Origin: Micromonospora zamorensis
GTDB taxonomy: Bacteria; Actinomycetota; Actinomycetes; Mycobacteriales; Micromonosporaceae
Length of the DNA: 64,000 nucleotides
Assembly (NCBI RefSeq): GCF_900090275.1
Contig: NZ_LT607755.1
Location: forward strand, 6,510,001 to 6,574,000
Direction: 5' to 3'
Part shown: positions 17,963 to 28,000 of the stretch, piece after piece
Layout: every line of letters begins with the position of its first letter
Numbering within the stretch: position 1 is the first letter of the stretch
The notes under the pieces: generated by a model
Databases searched by the model: none
What the model was told of the DNA's origin: nothing
Seen by the model: the letters and a program-made list of their open reading frames with translations, nothing else
Position numbers and translations under genes: made by a program

Positions 17963-19999
17963 TCAGCCCTTCACCGCGCCTGCGGTGAGCCCTTCGGTCA
18001 GGAAGCGCTGCCCGAAGGCGTACATGACGACCACGGGGATGCTGACGAGCAGCGACGCCGCGGCGAGTTGTCCCTGGGGCACGACGTCTCCGGCGATCAT
18101 CGACTGCATCCCCACCGGCAGCGTCTTGTACTCGTCCTTGGTGATGAACACGAAGGCGAAAAGGAACTCGTTCCAGGCGTTGGTCAGGGTGAAGAGCGCG
18201 ACCGCCAGCAGCCCTGGCTTGGCGAGTGGCAGCACCACCTTCCCGAACGCCTGGACGCGGCTGCAGCCGTCGACCAGCGCGGCCTCCTCCAACTCGACGG
18301 GGATCGACGAGAAATACCCCACCAGCAGCCACGTGGCGAACGGAAGCGTGAAGGTCGGATACGTCACCACCAGGGACCACAACGAGTCGGTGAGCCGCGC
18401 TCCGATGAGCATCTGGTACAGCGGGATGAACAGCAGCGCACCCGGCATCACGTAGGTGAGCAGCACCGTGACGGTGAAGCCCTGCGCACCCCGGAACCGC
18501 AGCCGGGCCAGCGCGTAACCGGCCAGGGCGGCGCAGACCAGTGCCACCGCCGTGGACGCCGCGGACACCAGCAGGGTGTTGAGGTACCAGCGGCCGAAGG
18601 GCTGGTTGTCGAACAGGGCACCGAACTGCTCCAGAGTCCACGGTGTCGGCCACAGGTCGTCGGTGCGCATGACGACCTGGCCCTCGGACTTGAAGGCCGT
18701 GACGAAGATCCAGTACAGCGGGCCCAGCACGAAGAAGAGCAACCCGGCCAGCGCGACCCAGGACCCCAGACCCGACACCGCTGACGACGACCGGCGACCG
18801 CCCCGGGACTGGAGGGTCGAGACCACCCGGCCGACCGCCACCGCGATCAGCAGAATCACTCCGAGGACCACCGCCGCCTTCCAGAAGATCTCTGGCGATG
18901 CCCAGAAGAGCAGACCGGTGACCACTGCGGTGACGACCCACGGCAGCGCCCTGCGCGCCGTCCCAGCCCACCGCCGCGCCCCGATCCGCCACGCCGCCTG
19001 GCGTCGCCGGGGCAGTCTGATGTTGGTGTCCTGGCGCAACAACCGGACCAGGACGAACACCAGCCCACCGATGACCGGCAGCATGACGAGCGTGACCGCC
19101 GCCCCCGCGCCGTACTGCAACTGCAAGATCGCCTTCGAGTACGCGACGAGCACGTACGGCGCGGTCACGTCGCCCGGGCCGCCCTGGGTCAGCAACCAGA
19201 CGAGGTCGAAGTTGTTGAACGTCCAGATCGACGACAGGGTCACCGTCACGGTGAGCACGTGGCGCAGCCCGGGCAGCGTCACGTTGGTGAACCGCTGCAA
19301 CGACGAAGCGCCGTCGATTGTCGCCGCCTCGTAGAGGTCCGCCGGGATGGCCTTCAACCCGGCGAGGAAACACACGGTGAAGAACGGCACCCCCTTCCAG
19401 ACGTTGACCAGGATCACCGACGGCATGGCCAGTGACGGGTCGGACAGCCAGCCTGCGGGCCAGCTGTCGACCAGGTGCGCGCTGGCCAGCAGCGGCCCGA
19501 TTCCGGTAGCGGTGAGCAGCGTGTTGACGCTGCCGAAGATCGGGTCGAGTAGCGCGCGCCAACTGAACGCCGTCACCACCGTCGGCACCACCCACGGCAC
19601 GAGCAGCAACCCGGTCAGCAGCGCCCGGCCGCGACGCCGATGATGCAGTAGCAGGGCCGCGGACAACCCCAGCACAACCTTGAAGATCTCGGCGTACGCG
19701 GTGAAGACGAACGAGTTCACGACGCCGGTGTGGAACTGCTCGTCACCGACGAGCGCGAGGTAGTTGTCCAGGCCGACGAACACGGTGTCCTGCCCGTGCC
19801 GTTCGGTGGTGCTGGTGACGATCGACCGGGCGATCGGCACGAGGACGAGACTGCCGACCAACACGGCCATGGGCGCCAGGAACAGTGCCCCCAGCCGCCA
19901 GTCACGACCCAGCCGCCGCTGGGTTGCCGTGAGAGAGCCGGGTCCCGGCGGCGGGGACTTCCTCGCCGCCGGGACCCGCGCAGGACGGACCGAGCTCAC
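17963..19999 (-). CDS. Fused sugar ABC transporter permease (MalF-MalG type)
   Basis: A 678-aa membrane protein containing two complete binding-protein-dependent permease domains. The N-terminal half carries the EAA loop EAATIDGASSLQRFTNVTLPG, the C-terminal half EAALVDGCSRVQAFGKVVLP. They are joined by a linker of about 80 residues with two extra hydrophobic segments. These subunits are normally separate MalF- and MalG-like proteins, so this is a natural fusion. It overlaps the binding-protein gene by 4 nt. No ATPase gene is present nearby; in actinobacteria a shared MsiK-type ATPase often serves such importers. The sugar is unknown. Confidence 0.92.
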   Translation of the reverse strand: MSSVRPARVPAARKSPPPGPGSLTATQRRLGRDWRLGALFLAPMAVLVGSLVLVPIARSIVTSTTERHGQDTVFVGLDNYLALVGDEQFHTGVVNSFVFTAYAEIFKVVLGLSAALLLHHRRRGRALLTGLLLVPWVVPTVVTAFSWRALLDPIFGSVNTLLTATGIGPLLASAHLVDSWPAGWLSDPSLAMPSVILVNVWKGVPFFTVCFLAGLKAIPADLYEAATIDGASSLQRFTNVTLPGLRHVLTVTVTLSSIWTFNNFDLVWLLTQGGPGDVTAPYVLVAYSKAILQLQYGAGAAVTLVMLPVIGGLVFVLVRLLRQDTNIRLPRRRQAAWRIGARRWAGTARRALPWVVTAVVTGLLFWASPEIFWKAAVVLGVILLIAVAVGRVVSTLQSRGGRRSSSAVSGLGSWVALAGLLFFVLGPLYWIFVTAFKSEGQVVMRTDDLWPTPWTLEQFGALFDNQPFGRWYLNTLLVSAASTAVALVCAALAGYALARLRFRGAQGFTVTVLLTYVMPGALLFIPLYQMLIGARLTDSLWSLVVTYPTFTLPFATWLLVGYFSSIPVELEEAALVDGCSRVQAFGKVVLPLAKPGLLAVALFTLTNAWNEFLFAFVFITKDEYKTLPVGMQSMIAGDVVPQGQLAAASLLVSIPVVVMYAFGQRFLTEGLTAGAVKG

Positions 20000-21426
20000 T
20001 GCGGCAGCCCCTGCTGGTTGAAGATCTGCACCATCTTCGCGTGGGCGCTCGTCACGGCCTGCGCCGGCGCCGTGCCCTGCACGACCTGCTGCATCATGTC
20101 GGTGAGCACGTAGGCCGACCCGACCGCCTGCTGGCCCGCGCTGGCCTTCTGCGGGAAGGCCAGGCCGTTCTTCGTGTTCAGCGGCAGCTTCAGTTCAGTG
20201 ATCTTGCGCAGCATGGGGAACGCCTGGTCGCCGCTGGTGAAGAACGGGTCGGCGTCCCAGACCTTCTCCCAGGCGGGCATCACCAGGCCGGGTGCTTCCT
20301 TCGCGACCCCGAGCAGCGCGGGCGCGCTGACCAGGTACTGGGCCAGGAGCTTGGCGAGCGCTGGGTTCTTGGCACCCTTGAAGACGACGAAGCCCTGCGA
20401 CTGGCCGAGCAGCAGGGGGTTGTTGGTCGCGGGCCCGATGCAGTCGGAGAACACGTGGGTGTTCGCGTGCACCGGGTTCTTCTTCGTCCTGGAGTCGGCG
20501 TAGACGCTGAACTGGTTGCGGGTGTAGCCGAGGACCCCGGCGAGCCAGTTCTCGTTGTTGCTGGTGTCGGTCCAGCTCGCCACCCCGGGCGGCAGCATCG
20601 GCTTGTACTTGGGGTTGGTGTAGATATCGCCCAGGAAGGTCACCGCCTGCACCGTCTCCGGGGAGTTGAACGTGACCTTCCGGCCGTCGTTGGAGGCGAT
20701 CGACCCGCCGTAGGCGTTGACCAGTGCCTCGATCATGCCGTTGCCGTCACCGGACCGGTTCACCGTCATGCCCCAGCCGAATCGGCGTTTGGCGGGATCG
20801 GAGATCTCCAGGCACAGATCCCGCAACTCCTCCCAGCTGTAGATGTCCTTGGGGGAGATGCCCTTGTCCTTCATCCAGTCCTTGCGCAGGAACGACCCGA
20901 TACCGATGAAGTGGTACGGGATCGCGAACCACTTGCCGTCGAAGACGCAGAAGTTCTTGGCCTCAGCGCAGGGTTCGCCGTACTTGGCGGTCAGCGCCTG
21001 GACGACGTCCGTCACGTCCTCCAGGTCGCCCAGCGCCTGGAACTGCGCGACGAACCGTGAGTCGGTCATGAACGCCAGGTCACGCGCCACCCCGCCCTTG
21101 ACCTCGGCGTCGATCTTGGCCACCACGTCACCGGCGTCGGCCTGGACCAGACTGTTCTCGATCTTCGTGCCGGTGGTGTCGGCGAACTTCTTGATCGAGC
21201 TGTCGAGGGCGTCGTTCGCGGCCGTCGAGTACAGCTTCTGCGACAGCATCCCCATCGAGGAGCCCTTCATCGCCGCCGCGGCGTCGATCAGCTCCTGCGG
21301 AACCTCCGCCTGCACCTTGGGTGGCGAGTCGGATTCGCCGCCACAGGCGGCCAGGCCGGCTGCGCCGAGAACCCCCACCCCCATCCCCAGAAAGCCGCGC
21401 CGTGACCAGGCTGGATTGGTTTCCAT
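19996..21426 (-). CDS. Extracellular solute-binding lipoprotein of sugar ABC importer
   Basis: A 476-aa family 1 binding protein. The N-terminus has a twin-arginine motif SRRGFLGM (residues 8-15) and a lipobox L-A-A-C with Cys28, so it is probably a Tat-exported lipoprotein. The rest shows typical features: DLAFMTDSRFVAQF, a GKWFAIPYHF hinge strand and EELRDLCLEIS. A GAGGAGG ribosome site precedes the ATG. It is followed by the fused permease (4-nt overlap). The promoter region upstream holds repeated TCGAAC/GTTCGA half-sites, likely bound by the IclR regulator encoded just upstream. Confidence 0.93.
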   Translation of the reverse strand: METNPAWSRRGFLGMGVGVLGAAGLAACGGESDSPPKVQAEVPQELIDAAAAMKGSSMGMLSQKLYSTAANDALDSSIKKFADTTGTKIENSLVQADAGDVVAKIDAEVKGGVARDLAFMTDSRFVAQFQALGDLEDVTDVVQALTAKYGEPCAEAKNFCVFDGKWFAIPYHFIGIGSFLRKDWMKDKGISPKDIYSWEELRDLCLEISDPAKRRFGWGMTVNRSGDGNGMIEALVNAYGGSIASNDGRKVTFNSPETVQAVTFLGDIYTNPKYKPMLPPGVASWTDTSNNENWLAGVLGYTRNQFSVYADSRTKKNPVHANTHVFSDCIGPATNNPLLLGQSQGFVVFKGAKNPALAKLLAQYLVSAPALLGVAKEAPGLVMPAWEKVWDADPFFTSGDQAFPMLRKITELKLPLNTKNGLAFPQKASAGQQAVGSAYVLTDMMQQVVQGTAPAQAVTSAHAKMVQIFNQQGLPQ

Positions 21427-21613
21427 TGACTTTCGCCTCCTCTAAGTCCCCGCACCACTGCACGCCGAGGGCGTAGCTCGTGCTTCAGGTGTGTCTTCAT
21501 GACGGCGACCACGGACGAGTCGCCCGCATCGATCAGTGCGTTGAGGCGATCGGGGACCGGGCCGAGAAAGCAGCGCTGACGTACCAGTTCGGTCGGGCCA
21601 CGGGACCACCACC

Positions 21614-21649
21614 GTTCGAGATTTCGAACTGAGTTCGAGATACCGTATC
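21614..21649. promoter_or_regulatory. Candidate IclR operator cluster
   Basis: GTTCGA (21614-21619), TCGAAC (21624-21629) and GTTCGA (21633-21638) alternate to make two overlapping palindromes with 4- and 3-bp spacers. GATAC-C-GTATC (21639-21649) follows directly. The cluster is about 190 bp upstream of the binding-protein start and 80 bp after the iclR gene, fitting control of the importer promoter. Further TTTCGA copies lie near 21691-21710. Confidence 0.55.
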
Positions 21650-21728
21650 GAGTGGTCGCGACGCTAGAGCAGCGCTCTGAGCGATGTCAATGTTTCGATG
21701 AGGTTTCGAGCCGAAAGCGGGAAGTCGG

Positions 21729-22499
21729 CTATCGAGACAGGGCCCGGTAGCCCATCCGGGCCGACAGCGCCGCAGCGCCCTCGCGAACCAACCCGGTCCA
21801 CTCCACGTGCGCCTCGGGGGTCCAGCGAATGATCGGCGCGGACAGGCTCATGGCGGCGATGGTGGTGCCCGAGTGGTCTCGGATCGACGCGGCGACGCAA
21901 CGCATGGCGCTGTCAGACTCACCAATGTCGACAGCGACGTCGTCAGCCCGGACACGGTCGAGATGCTCGCGGAGCCGGTCCGGGTCCGTGATGCTGTCCG
22001 GCGTCATGCCCGGCAGGTCGCCCTTCGTCAGGACGTCGTCCAGGCTCGCCTCATCAAGGGCGGACAACAGGATCTTGCCGACCGCCGTGCAGTGGGCCGG
22101 CAGCCGCCGCCCGACCGCGGAGACCATCCGAACCGGATGCGTGCTGTCGAACTTCACCAGGTAGATGACATCGGCGCCGTCGAGCACGGCCACGTGGACC
22201 GCCTCGTCGCAGGCGGCGGCCACGTCCCGCGCGACGCACTGCGCCTCGCGGACCAGGTCGAGCCGGCCGGCGAACGCCGCGCCAAGCTGGAACAGCGGCA
22301 TGCCCAGCCGATACTGCACCGGCTGACCCGGAACGGAGATCAGGTACGAGCGAGCCTCGAGCGTGACAAGCAGTTCGTGGACGGTGGTACGGGGCAGGTC
22401 GAGCCGCTCCATCACCTGTCGGGCCGACAGTTGGGGACAGTCCAGGAACAGTTCGAGGACGTCGAGTGCGCGGATGACCGCCGGTACCACACGGGGCAT
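21729..22499 (-). CDS. IclR-family transcriptional regulator
   Basis: A 256-aa IclR regulator: winged helix in residues about 5-65 (VIRALDVLELFL, LPRTTVHELLVTLEARSYL), then the ligand-binding domain with HCTAVGKILLSAL, a hallmark segment. It lies upstream of, and in the same direction as, the sugar-importer genes and probably controls them by substrate. It is separated from the binding-protein gene by a roughly 300-bp promoter region that holds the palindromic half-sites. Confidence 0.92.
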   Translation of the reverse strand: MPRVVPAVIRALDVLELFLDCPQLSARQVMERLDLPRTTVHELLVTLEARSYLISVPGQPVQYRLGMPLFQLGAAFAGRLDLVREAQCVARDVAAACDEAVHVAVLDGADVIYLVKFDSTHPVRMVSAVGRRLPAHCTAVGKILLSALDEASLDDVLTKGDLPGMTPDSITDPDRLREHLDRVRADDVAVDIGESDSAMRCVAASIRDHSGTTIAAMSLSAPIIRWTPEAHVEWTGLVREGAAALSARMGYRALSR

Positions 22500-22659
22500 G
22501 TCGATAGTCCCTTCGCAGTGCCGGACCCCGTGTCAACGATCTCCACGGGCCAGCACCTGAAGAGGATAACCGCGTCAGCTCCCGGCGCCAGGTTCCGGAC
22601 CAGCGCTGCCGTCCGGTGGGCGATGGCGCCATCCCGCGCCATCGAGCTTGGTTCGGTGT

Positions 22660-23028
22660 CTATCGCCCCTCGGCACCGGGCGGGAGAGCGAGGAACTGCT
22701 CGATGTCGGCGATGGCGTCCTCCACCGTGCCGCCGACCTTCGGGTCGCGCAGCCGGGCGTGCAGGGCGGGCAGGACCTTGTCGGTGTCGAGTTGATGGTG
22801 GATGCGAGCAAGATGGCCAAGGCAGATCGCTGCTGTGGCCCGGACGTCTTCCTCCGAATGATCCAGCACGCGCAGGTAGAAGTCCTGGCACCAGCGCCAG
22901 TCCGCATCGTGCAACGCGAGCCCGACCATCGAGTCGGTGAGGGTGTCGATATCGCCTGCTGCCAGTGCGGCTGTGGCCGTGTCGTGGGTCGCCGGAGCCG
23001 GTTCGTAGTAGCTGCGCTGTGTGCTCAT
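22660..23028 (-). CDS. HEAT-repeat-like candidate immunity protein
   Basis: A 122-aa helical protein. DHSEEDVRATAAICLGHLAR followed by KVLPALHARLRDPKVGG is a HEAT/ARM-like helical repeat pattern, frequent among immunity proteins of polymorphic toxin systems. It overlaps the putative toxin C-terminal ORF by 4 nt (ATGA), the usual arrangement for toxin and immunity. No signal or membrane segment is seen. The role is inferred from position and fold pattern. It is the last gene of the leftward type VII-style module. Confidence 0.68.
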   Translation of the reverse strand: MSTQRSYYEPAPATHDTATAALAAGDIDTLTDSMVGLALHDADWRWCQDFYLRVLDHSEEDVRATAAICLGHLARIHHQLDTDKVLPALHARLRDPKVGGTVEDAIADIEQFLALPPGAEGR

Positions 23029-23471
23029 GCCTCGTCCTTCGGCGGCGCGGTCGGCCTGCCCTTCTTGTCTACCAGTCCGGCACGTTTGAGGGCGTTGCGC
23101 ATGTCGTCGTTCGGGCCGTCTTTGCTGTGGTCTTCCCAGTCGCGGACATGGCCGTGGTAAATCTCGACGACGTCGTCGCCGGGGTTGGACGGCTCGATGC
23201 GGCGGTGCCGGTCGAGAATGACGATCTCACCCGTCTGGTGATCGACGCCGATACGGCGGCGCTCGTTGGTCTCCTTGATCTGCACCGACCGGTCCAGTGC
23301 GCTCTGACCGTTGGCGGGGGAACGGCTCGCGCTGCCCATGGCGAGATTGCGGTCGGTGTCCCGGTGCTTGGGCCGTTGCTCGTCGCCGACGTGGTAGACC
23401 CGGCGTACCCGGGGGGTCCGGGCGAGTTGCGCGACCGGCTTGACCAACGCCGACTCCACCTCGGGCGGCAC
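23025..23471 (-). CDS. Putative toxin C-terminal domain, cut off by an in-frame stop
   Basis: A 148-aa ORF (GTG at 23471) with no good ribosome site. It is in the same frame as the upstream 164-aa N-terminal module: removing the TAA at 23505-23507 would join them through AKPQPTSPRPA. The domain has RRIGVDHQTGEIVILDR, YHGHVRDW and DMRNALKRAGLVDKKGRP, which resembles C-terminal toxin domains at the ends of polymorphic toxins. I cannot name the family. The 4-nt overlap with the HEAT-like gene supports a toxin-immunity pair. It may be produced only by reinitiation or read-through, or it may be a pseudogene half. Confidence 0.6.
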   Translation of the reverse strand: MPPEVESALVKPVAQLARTPRVRRVYHVGDEQRPKHRDTDRNLAMGSASRSPANGQSALDRSVQIKETNERRRIGVDHQTGEIVILDRHRRIEPSNPGDDVVEIYHGHVRDWEDHSKDGPNDDMRNALKRAGLVDKKGRPTAPPKDEA

Positions 23472-23504
23472 TGCCGGTCGCGGAGATGTCGGTTGCGGTT
23501 TCGC

Positions 23505-23999
23505 TTACCCACCCAGGATCGCCCGCATTGCCATGTCGATGAGCTGGTCGAGGATCAGGCTGGTGATCATCTTGAAGATCGGAATCTCCAGCAGGGATGC
23601 GCCGAAGGTGGGCACCGCCGTGGCCACCGCCTGGGCGATCTGAACGGCCAGAATGACCAGTTGAACGATGATCGCCACCTTCAGCGCCAGCACAACCGCG
23701 GCGACCACCACGTAACCGGCGCCCAGCACGGTAGTGGCGGTGGTGTTCCCGGCCAACACGCCGCCCGGCCCATCGGCACCGGACCAGTAAGCGTCGAAGG
23801 CCGCGATTACGCCGCCCTGGTTGCCGCCAGTCACATCCGCCGCCAGCGCGTCAGCCTCCCGACCCACCTCCTCGACTGTGCTGGCGAAGTCCATCCAGAC
23901 TCGCCCGAGCTCGAAGAGCTTCTCCTCGTCGCCCTCCGGCCAGTCGTACCCGATCATGGCGAGCACCGAGGCGAGTTCACCCGGAATTGTCATGCCCAT
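23505..23999 (-). CDS. Type VII-style toxin N-terminal module (truncated)
   Basis: A 164-aa protein beginning MGMTIPGELASVLAMIGYDW, a conserved start of actinobacterial WXG100-like toxin carriers. A helical region with a central YWSGADGP turn is followed by two hydrophobic segments (about residues 90-120 and 140-160). Full-length homologues as I recall them continue into a linker and toxin domain. Here the frame ends at TAA (23505) and continues in the same phase for another 160 codons. It follows the WXG-like gene by 2 nt. Export by a type VII system is inferred; no ESX core gene is in the window. Confidence 0.7.
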   Translation of the reverse strand: MGMTIPGELASVLAMIGYDWPEGDEEKLFELGRVWMDFASTVEEVGREADALAADVTGGNQGGVIAAFDAYWSGADGPGGVLAGNTTATTVLGAGYVVVAAVVLALKVAIIVQLVILAVQIAQAVATAVPTFGASLLEIPIFKMITSLILDQLIDMAMRAILGG

Positions 24000-24001
24000 C
24001 G

Positions 24002-24322
24002 TCAGCTCAACTTCGAGGCCAGTGCGCCGAACTCGCCGGTCAGGTTTTCCTCGACGGCCATCATGTCTTCCGCCAGTGCCACCAGGTCCTCGCCGCTGCT
24101 CTGATACTCGTCAGCCATAGCGGCGTAGCACTGCACCAGGTACCCGGAGACAACCGGAAACGAGAGGCCGACCAGGGTCCCGAGCATGTCGCCACCCCAC
24201 GGCTCGCCAAAGCTCTTCAACCGGGTGTCGAGCGTCTCAAGTGCGCTCGCCAGCCGGTCACCCACGCCAACGAGTCCAGTGCCTGCCGTCCGGACCTGCT
24301 CCGGGTCGATTTCGAAGGACAT
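24002..24322 (-). CDS. WXG100-like type VII secretion partner protein
   Basis: A 106-aa, fully helical protein (MSFEIDPEQVRTAGTGLVGV start) of the WXG100/ESAT-6-like size. A W-G pair occurs near the turn (SFGEPWGGDMLG), matching a helix-turn-helix hairpin. The late part ends in DDMMAVEENLTGEFG-like helix. It sits between an EbfC-like gene (3-nt gap) and the toxin module (2-nt gap), the same order as in the module at 29283-31654. Probably co-secreted with, or a chaperone for, the toxin. Confidence 0.72.
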   Translation of the reverse strand: MSFEIDPEQVRTAGTGLVGVGDRLASALETLDTRLKSFGEPWGGDMLGTLVGLSFPVVSGYLVQCYAAMADEYQSSGEDLVALAEDMMAVEENLTGEFGALASKLS

Positions 24323-24325
24323 CGG

Positions 24326-24745
24326 TCAACCCGCAGGCCGGGCTGTCCGGGCCTGAGCCGAGGTGAGCGCGCTCAGGAACGATTGCATCTGGTGCACCGA
24401 CTGCTGCTGGACGTCTGCAAGCCGATCGAGCAGCACGGCCGGACTTGGGGTGTCCGGTGCCTCGGCGACCGTTCGGGCTTGCAGGTCGTCGAGGGCCGCG
24501 TTGACAGCGATCGTCAGCTGTTCGGCAAGGTAGCCGCTGCCCTGCCGCAGCACCTGAGGTGCCACGGTGATCGACTCGACCCGCCCGCCCGGAGAGGCCA
24601 CCACGGCAATCAGTCCGTCCGCAGCAGTGGCTTCTCCGCGGATCCTGACGAGTTCCTCGGCAGAAGGGCGGTTGGCCCGCAACTCGCGCAGAGTGTCCAG
24701 GGCGTCATCCATCGACTGGCGGAACTGGTCGGCATCTGCCGTCAT
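24326..24745 (-). CDS. YbaB/EbfC-family-like small protein
   Basis: A 139-aa protein with the YbaB/EbfC pattern: an N-terminal helix, a central sheet (GLIAVVASPGGRVESITVAP) and long C-terminal helices. In actinobacteria such proteins commonly open WXG100/toxin operons, where they are thought to act with the secreted partner rather than as nucleoid proteins. It is the first gene of the leftward module; its promoter should lie in 24746-25027. It matches in kind the gene at 29283 that opens the rightward module. Confidence 0.75.
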   Translation of the reverse strand: MTADADQFRQSMDDALDTLRELRANRPSAEELVRIRGEATAADGLIAVVASPGGRVESITVAPQVLRQGSGYLAEQLTIAVNAALDDLQARTVAEAPDTPSPAVLLDRLADVQQQSVHQMQSFLSALTSAQARTARPAG

Positions 24746-25027
24746 GAAGGGCTCCTCGTCGACCGGTCGGCAGTCGCCCGGCGGCTACGACATGCCGCCG
24801 TCAGGGGCAAGCTCACGCGGTCCATTGGGGACGCTTGTTAGGCGGAGAGTACCCGACTGGTCACCGCTTGGGGCTCCCGCAAGGTCGGCCTCGGGACCGG
24901 CGTTGTGCGATGTCAAACGTACATTTCGGTCTGGTCCATGGGCGCTTGCACTTAGCCTGGCCAGCTGTGGGTCACCTTGTGCGCTGCGGAGGCGCCTCCA
25001 CCATCGGCCTGCGGCACCGTCTCTGGC

Positions 25028-28000
25028 CTACCCTTCGTTCTGCGCCTGCTGTTGCCTGCTCAGCTCGCTGAGTAACTCTGCCGCCACCTGCGCCGGCTCG
25101 GCCAGGCAGCGCCAGGCGGGCACCCGTTGGACAGGCGTGGAACCACCAATGATGTCGAGTTGGGCGAGGACCTTACGCAGCTCCCGGCCGGCGGGATCAC
25201 CCGCTGGATCGTCGACGGCGACAGCCAACTCGACATCGTCGCGTCGCACCACCAGATCGACAGCGCGTCCGGCCACGGCGACGTCGCGCCGCACGGCCAG
25301 GCCAGCGCCGCGAAGGGCACGGTGCAATTGGTCCGCTGCCCCAGTCGCGGAGTCCAGCGGAGCGTCGGCGACCTTACGGATCGAAGCTAGGGCGGTCAGC
25401 AGTCCGCGTTGGCCCGACCACCATGACCGGTCGCCGATCACGACGAGCTGAGACCGCGCCCTGGTGATGGCGACGTTCCACAGGTTGGTCTGGTGCACCA
25501 GCCAACCTCGGGTACGGTCCGGAATGCCGTGCGCCCCCACCGGTGAGACGACCATGATGTCCCGCTCGCTGCCCTGGAACTTGTGGATCGTCGCGCAGAG
25601 CAGGTTGTCGATGAGGCCGGCACTTCGGAGGGCTGACGCCAGCCGACGTTGATGCACGGCCAGCGGCGTGACTACTCCGATCGAAGCCTCGGGGTACGCC
25701 CTCCGCAAGTCCGCCACCTGGGTGACGACCGCATCGATCTCGACCTGATTGAGCCCGGACCCGGTCACCCCTGACCTGAAGACTCCGGGCACGTCGCACC
25801 AGCGCACCGCAGGATCGGCTGGGGCGGTCAGTCTGTCCGGATTGGTCAGCACGGTGAGCCGGCCCTGGTAGACCTCCCGGTTCGGCACTTCGACGATGTC
25901 CGGATGGCATCGGTAGTGCTCGTCGAGGAGAAGTGCCGAACCCGCCGCGGCGGCAAACGCGTCGTACGCGGAATGGGCGGTATAGGTCAGTCGACGGTTG
26001 GTCAGCCATCCGCTGCTCAGGCCGGCTCGGGCCCGCTCGGTGACGTCGTCGGCCTCGGACAGGTCCACGACGGGCGCGAGCTGACGTGGATCGCCGATGA
26101 GTAGGGCACGCTTCGCTCGATAGAGCATGGGCAGGATAGCGGGGATGGTGCATTGCGCCGCCTCGTCGATCACGACGAGGTCGTACATCGCAGGGCTTCG
26201 CTTCAACCGCCGGGCAGAAAGTGCGGTCACCGCCCAGCCTGGCAGCACCCGCAGTAGTTCTGGAAAGTAGGCCCAGCTGTCCGACTGCGGCCTGGACATC
26301 TCATCGGCTCGATCTTGGAGCAGCCGTGATCCCGCAGCTACCCGTCGAGCGATCTGCGCTCCCAGCAGGTCGATGCTGAGCGCCGGCCGTTCGGTGCTGA
26401 TCAGGTCGACCAGTCGCCGCCAGGAGGCGTCGGCGTCGGGTAGCTCAGCGAGGAGCCGCTGGCGCTCTCGCCAGCGCAGCTCGATCACCGCCCGCTCGGC
26501 AAGCGCCTCGACGGCGTTCCGGCCGGCGAGCTGGTACGACCGCAGCCGCCACCGATACCACCAGCCGAACCACCTGCTGGCGAGCGCTCCATCGGTGAGC
26601 TGGACAAGATGCTCCAGCGCGGTGTTGTCGGTCGGCAGCGCCGCCCCACCGACGTCTGAATCACCGTGGCGCTCGACGGCGAGGTCCGCGAGGTCGCGTT
26701 CGAGTAGCCGCCGCTCGTCCAACTCGGCACGGAGGCCGGCGATCTCGTCAGCGAGGAGTCGCAACTCGTGCAGTGGGGTGCGGTCGTCCGGTGTGGCGGG
26801 CCGGTCCGTCGGTGGATACGCGGCCAGGATGTCGGCGACGTGCGTAGGCTCCTGCGAACGGTGTTCCTTGTTGCCGGTACGTAGCAGCAGGCCCGGGCCG
26901 ATCAGGTCAGTCACCTTCTCAAGCACGGAGTCGACGGCCTGGTTGCTCGTGGAGCCGATCAGTACGCTCTGGCCGGCCGCGGTGGCGGTGGCGAGCAGGG
27001 CGGTGACGAGCTGACTCTTGCCGGTACCCGGCGGCCCTTGGGCGACCGTCAAGGGCTGGGACATCGCCGCCTGGATGATCTCTTCCTGGGCCTCGTTCGT
27101 CGCGCTCATCGTCACCGTCGCGACCGGCGTCGCGGTCGCCTCGTCCGGTCGGCGCGCCAGAGCGCTCAGTGCCGTCTGGTCGATGAGCCGAGGGTTCTTG
27201 ATCATGCCGCGTAGGTCGTCGACAAGCTGCCGCTGCGGCGACTCGGCTGCGTCGACCGTGTAGATGATCGCTGCGTTCTGCACCCCGTTCACCGGTCCCG
27301 GCCGGATGGTGCCTGCCAGCGACTTCGGGTCCAGCTCCGTCACCGGGTTCAGCCCGAACGTCTTCACCAGCACCTCTACCGTGGCGGTGAGAGAGGTGGG
27401 GTCACCCGGCGCGAATGCCTGTTCGACCCGTTGCAGCAGTTCGTCGCTCTCCACCTCGGAGAGCTGGAACAGGTCGACGAGCGCGGCGCTTGGGCGGGGT
27501 GGGAAGGAGGCGTGCAGAACGTCATCCACGCCGACGGTGACGTCACAGACCAGCAGTGGGGCGAGCCGCACTGGCTTCTGCCGGGCCGGTCGAACGGCGA
27601 CGACGGGATACCCGTATTGCAGCTCTCTGCCGCCATCACGGGCCCTGGCGGCGAGCTCGGCTGCCGAACCACTCAGCTTGACGGGCGTCTCCGAGGTGAA
27701 GACCGCCTCAGACCCCGGTGGCGCGGCGACAAACGACCGAGTCTCACGAGGATCGATGAGCGACTGCAGAACGGTCGATCGCTGCATACAGTTGATGTAG
27801 TAGGTCACGAGGCGGCGCCACTGGTCCGCGTCGAACGGCGCCTCGTCCGCTGGGCTCGACGTGACGGTCGTGACCTGTCTCGCCGCAGCGGCGGATCCCG
27901 GCGTCGTTGCCAGTTTGATCGGCTCGGTGACGCCCTCACTCGACTCGACCGGTGTGTGCTGGCGGCGCCGCGCCATCTCGGTCAAGGTGTATCGGGAGAG

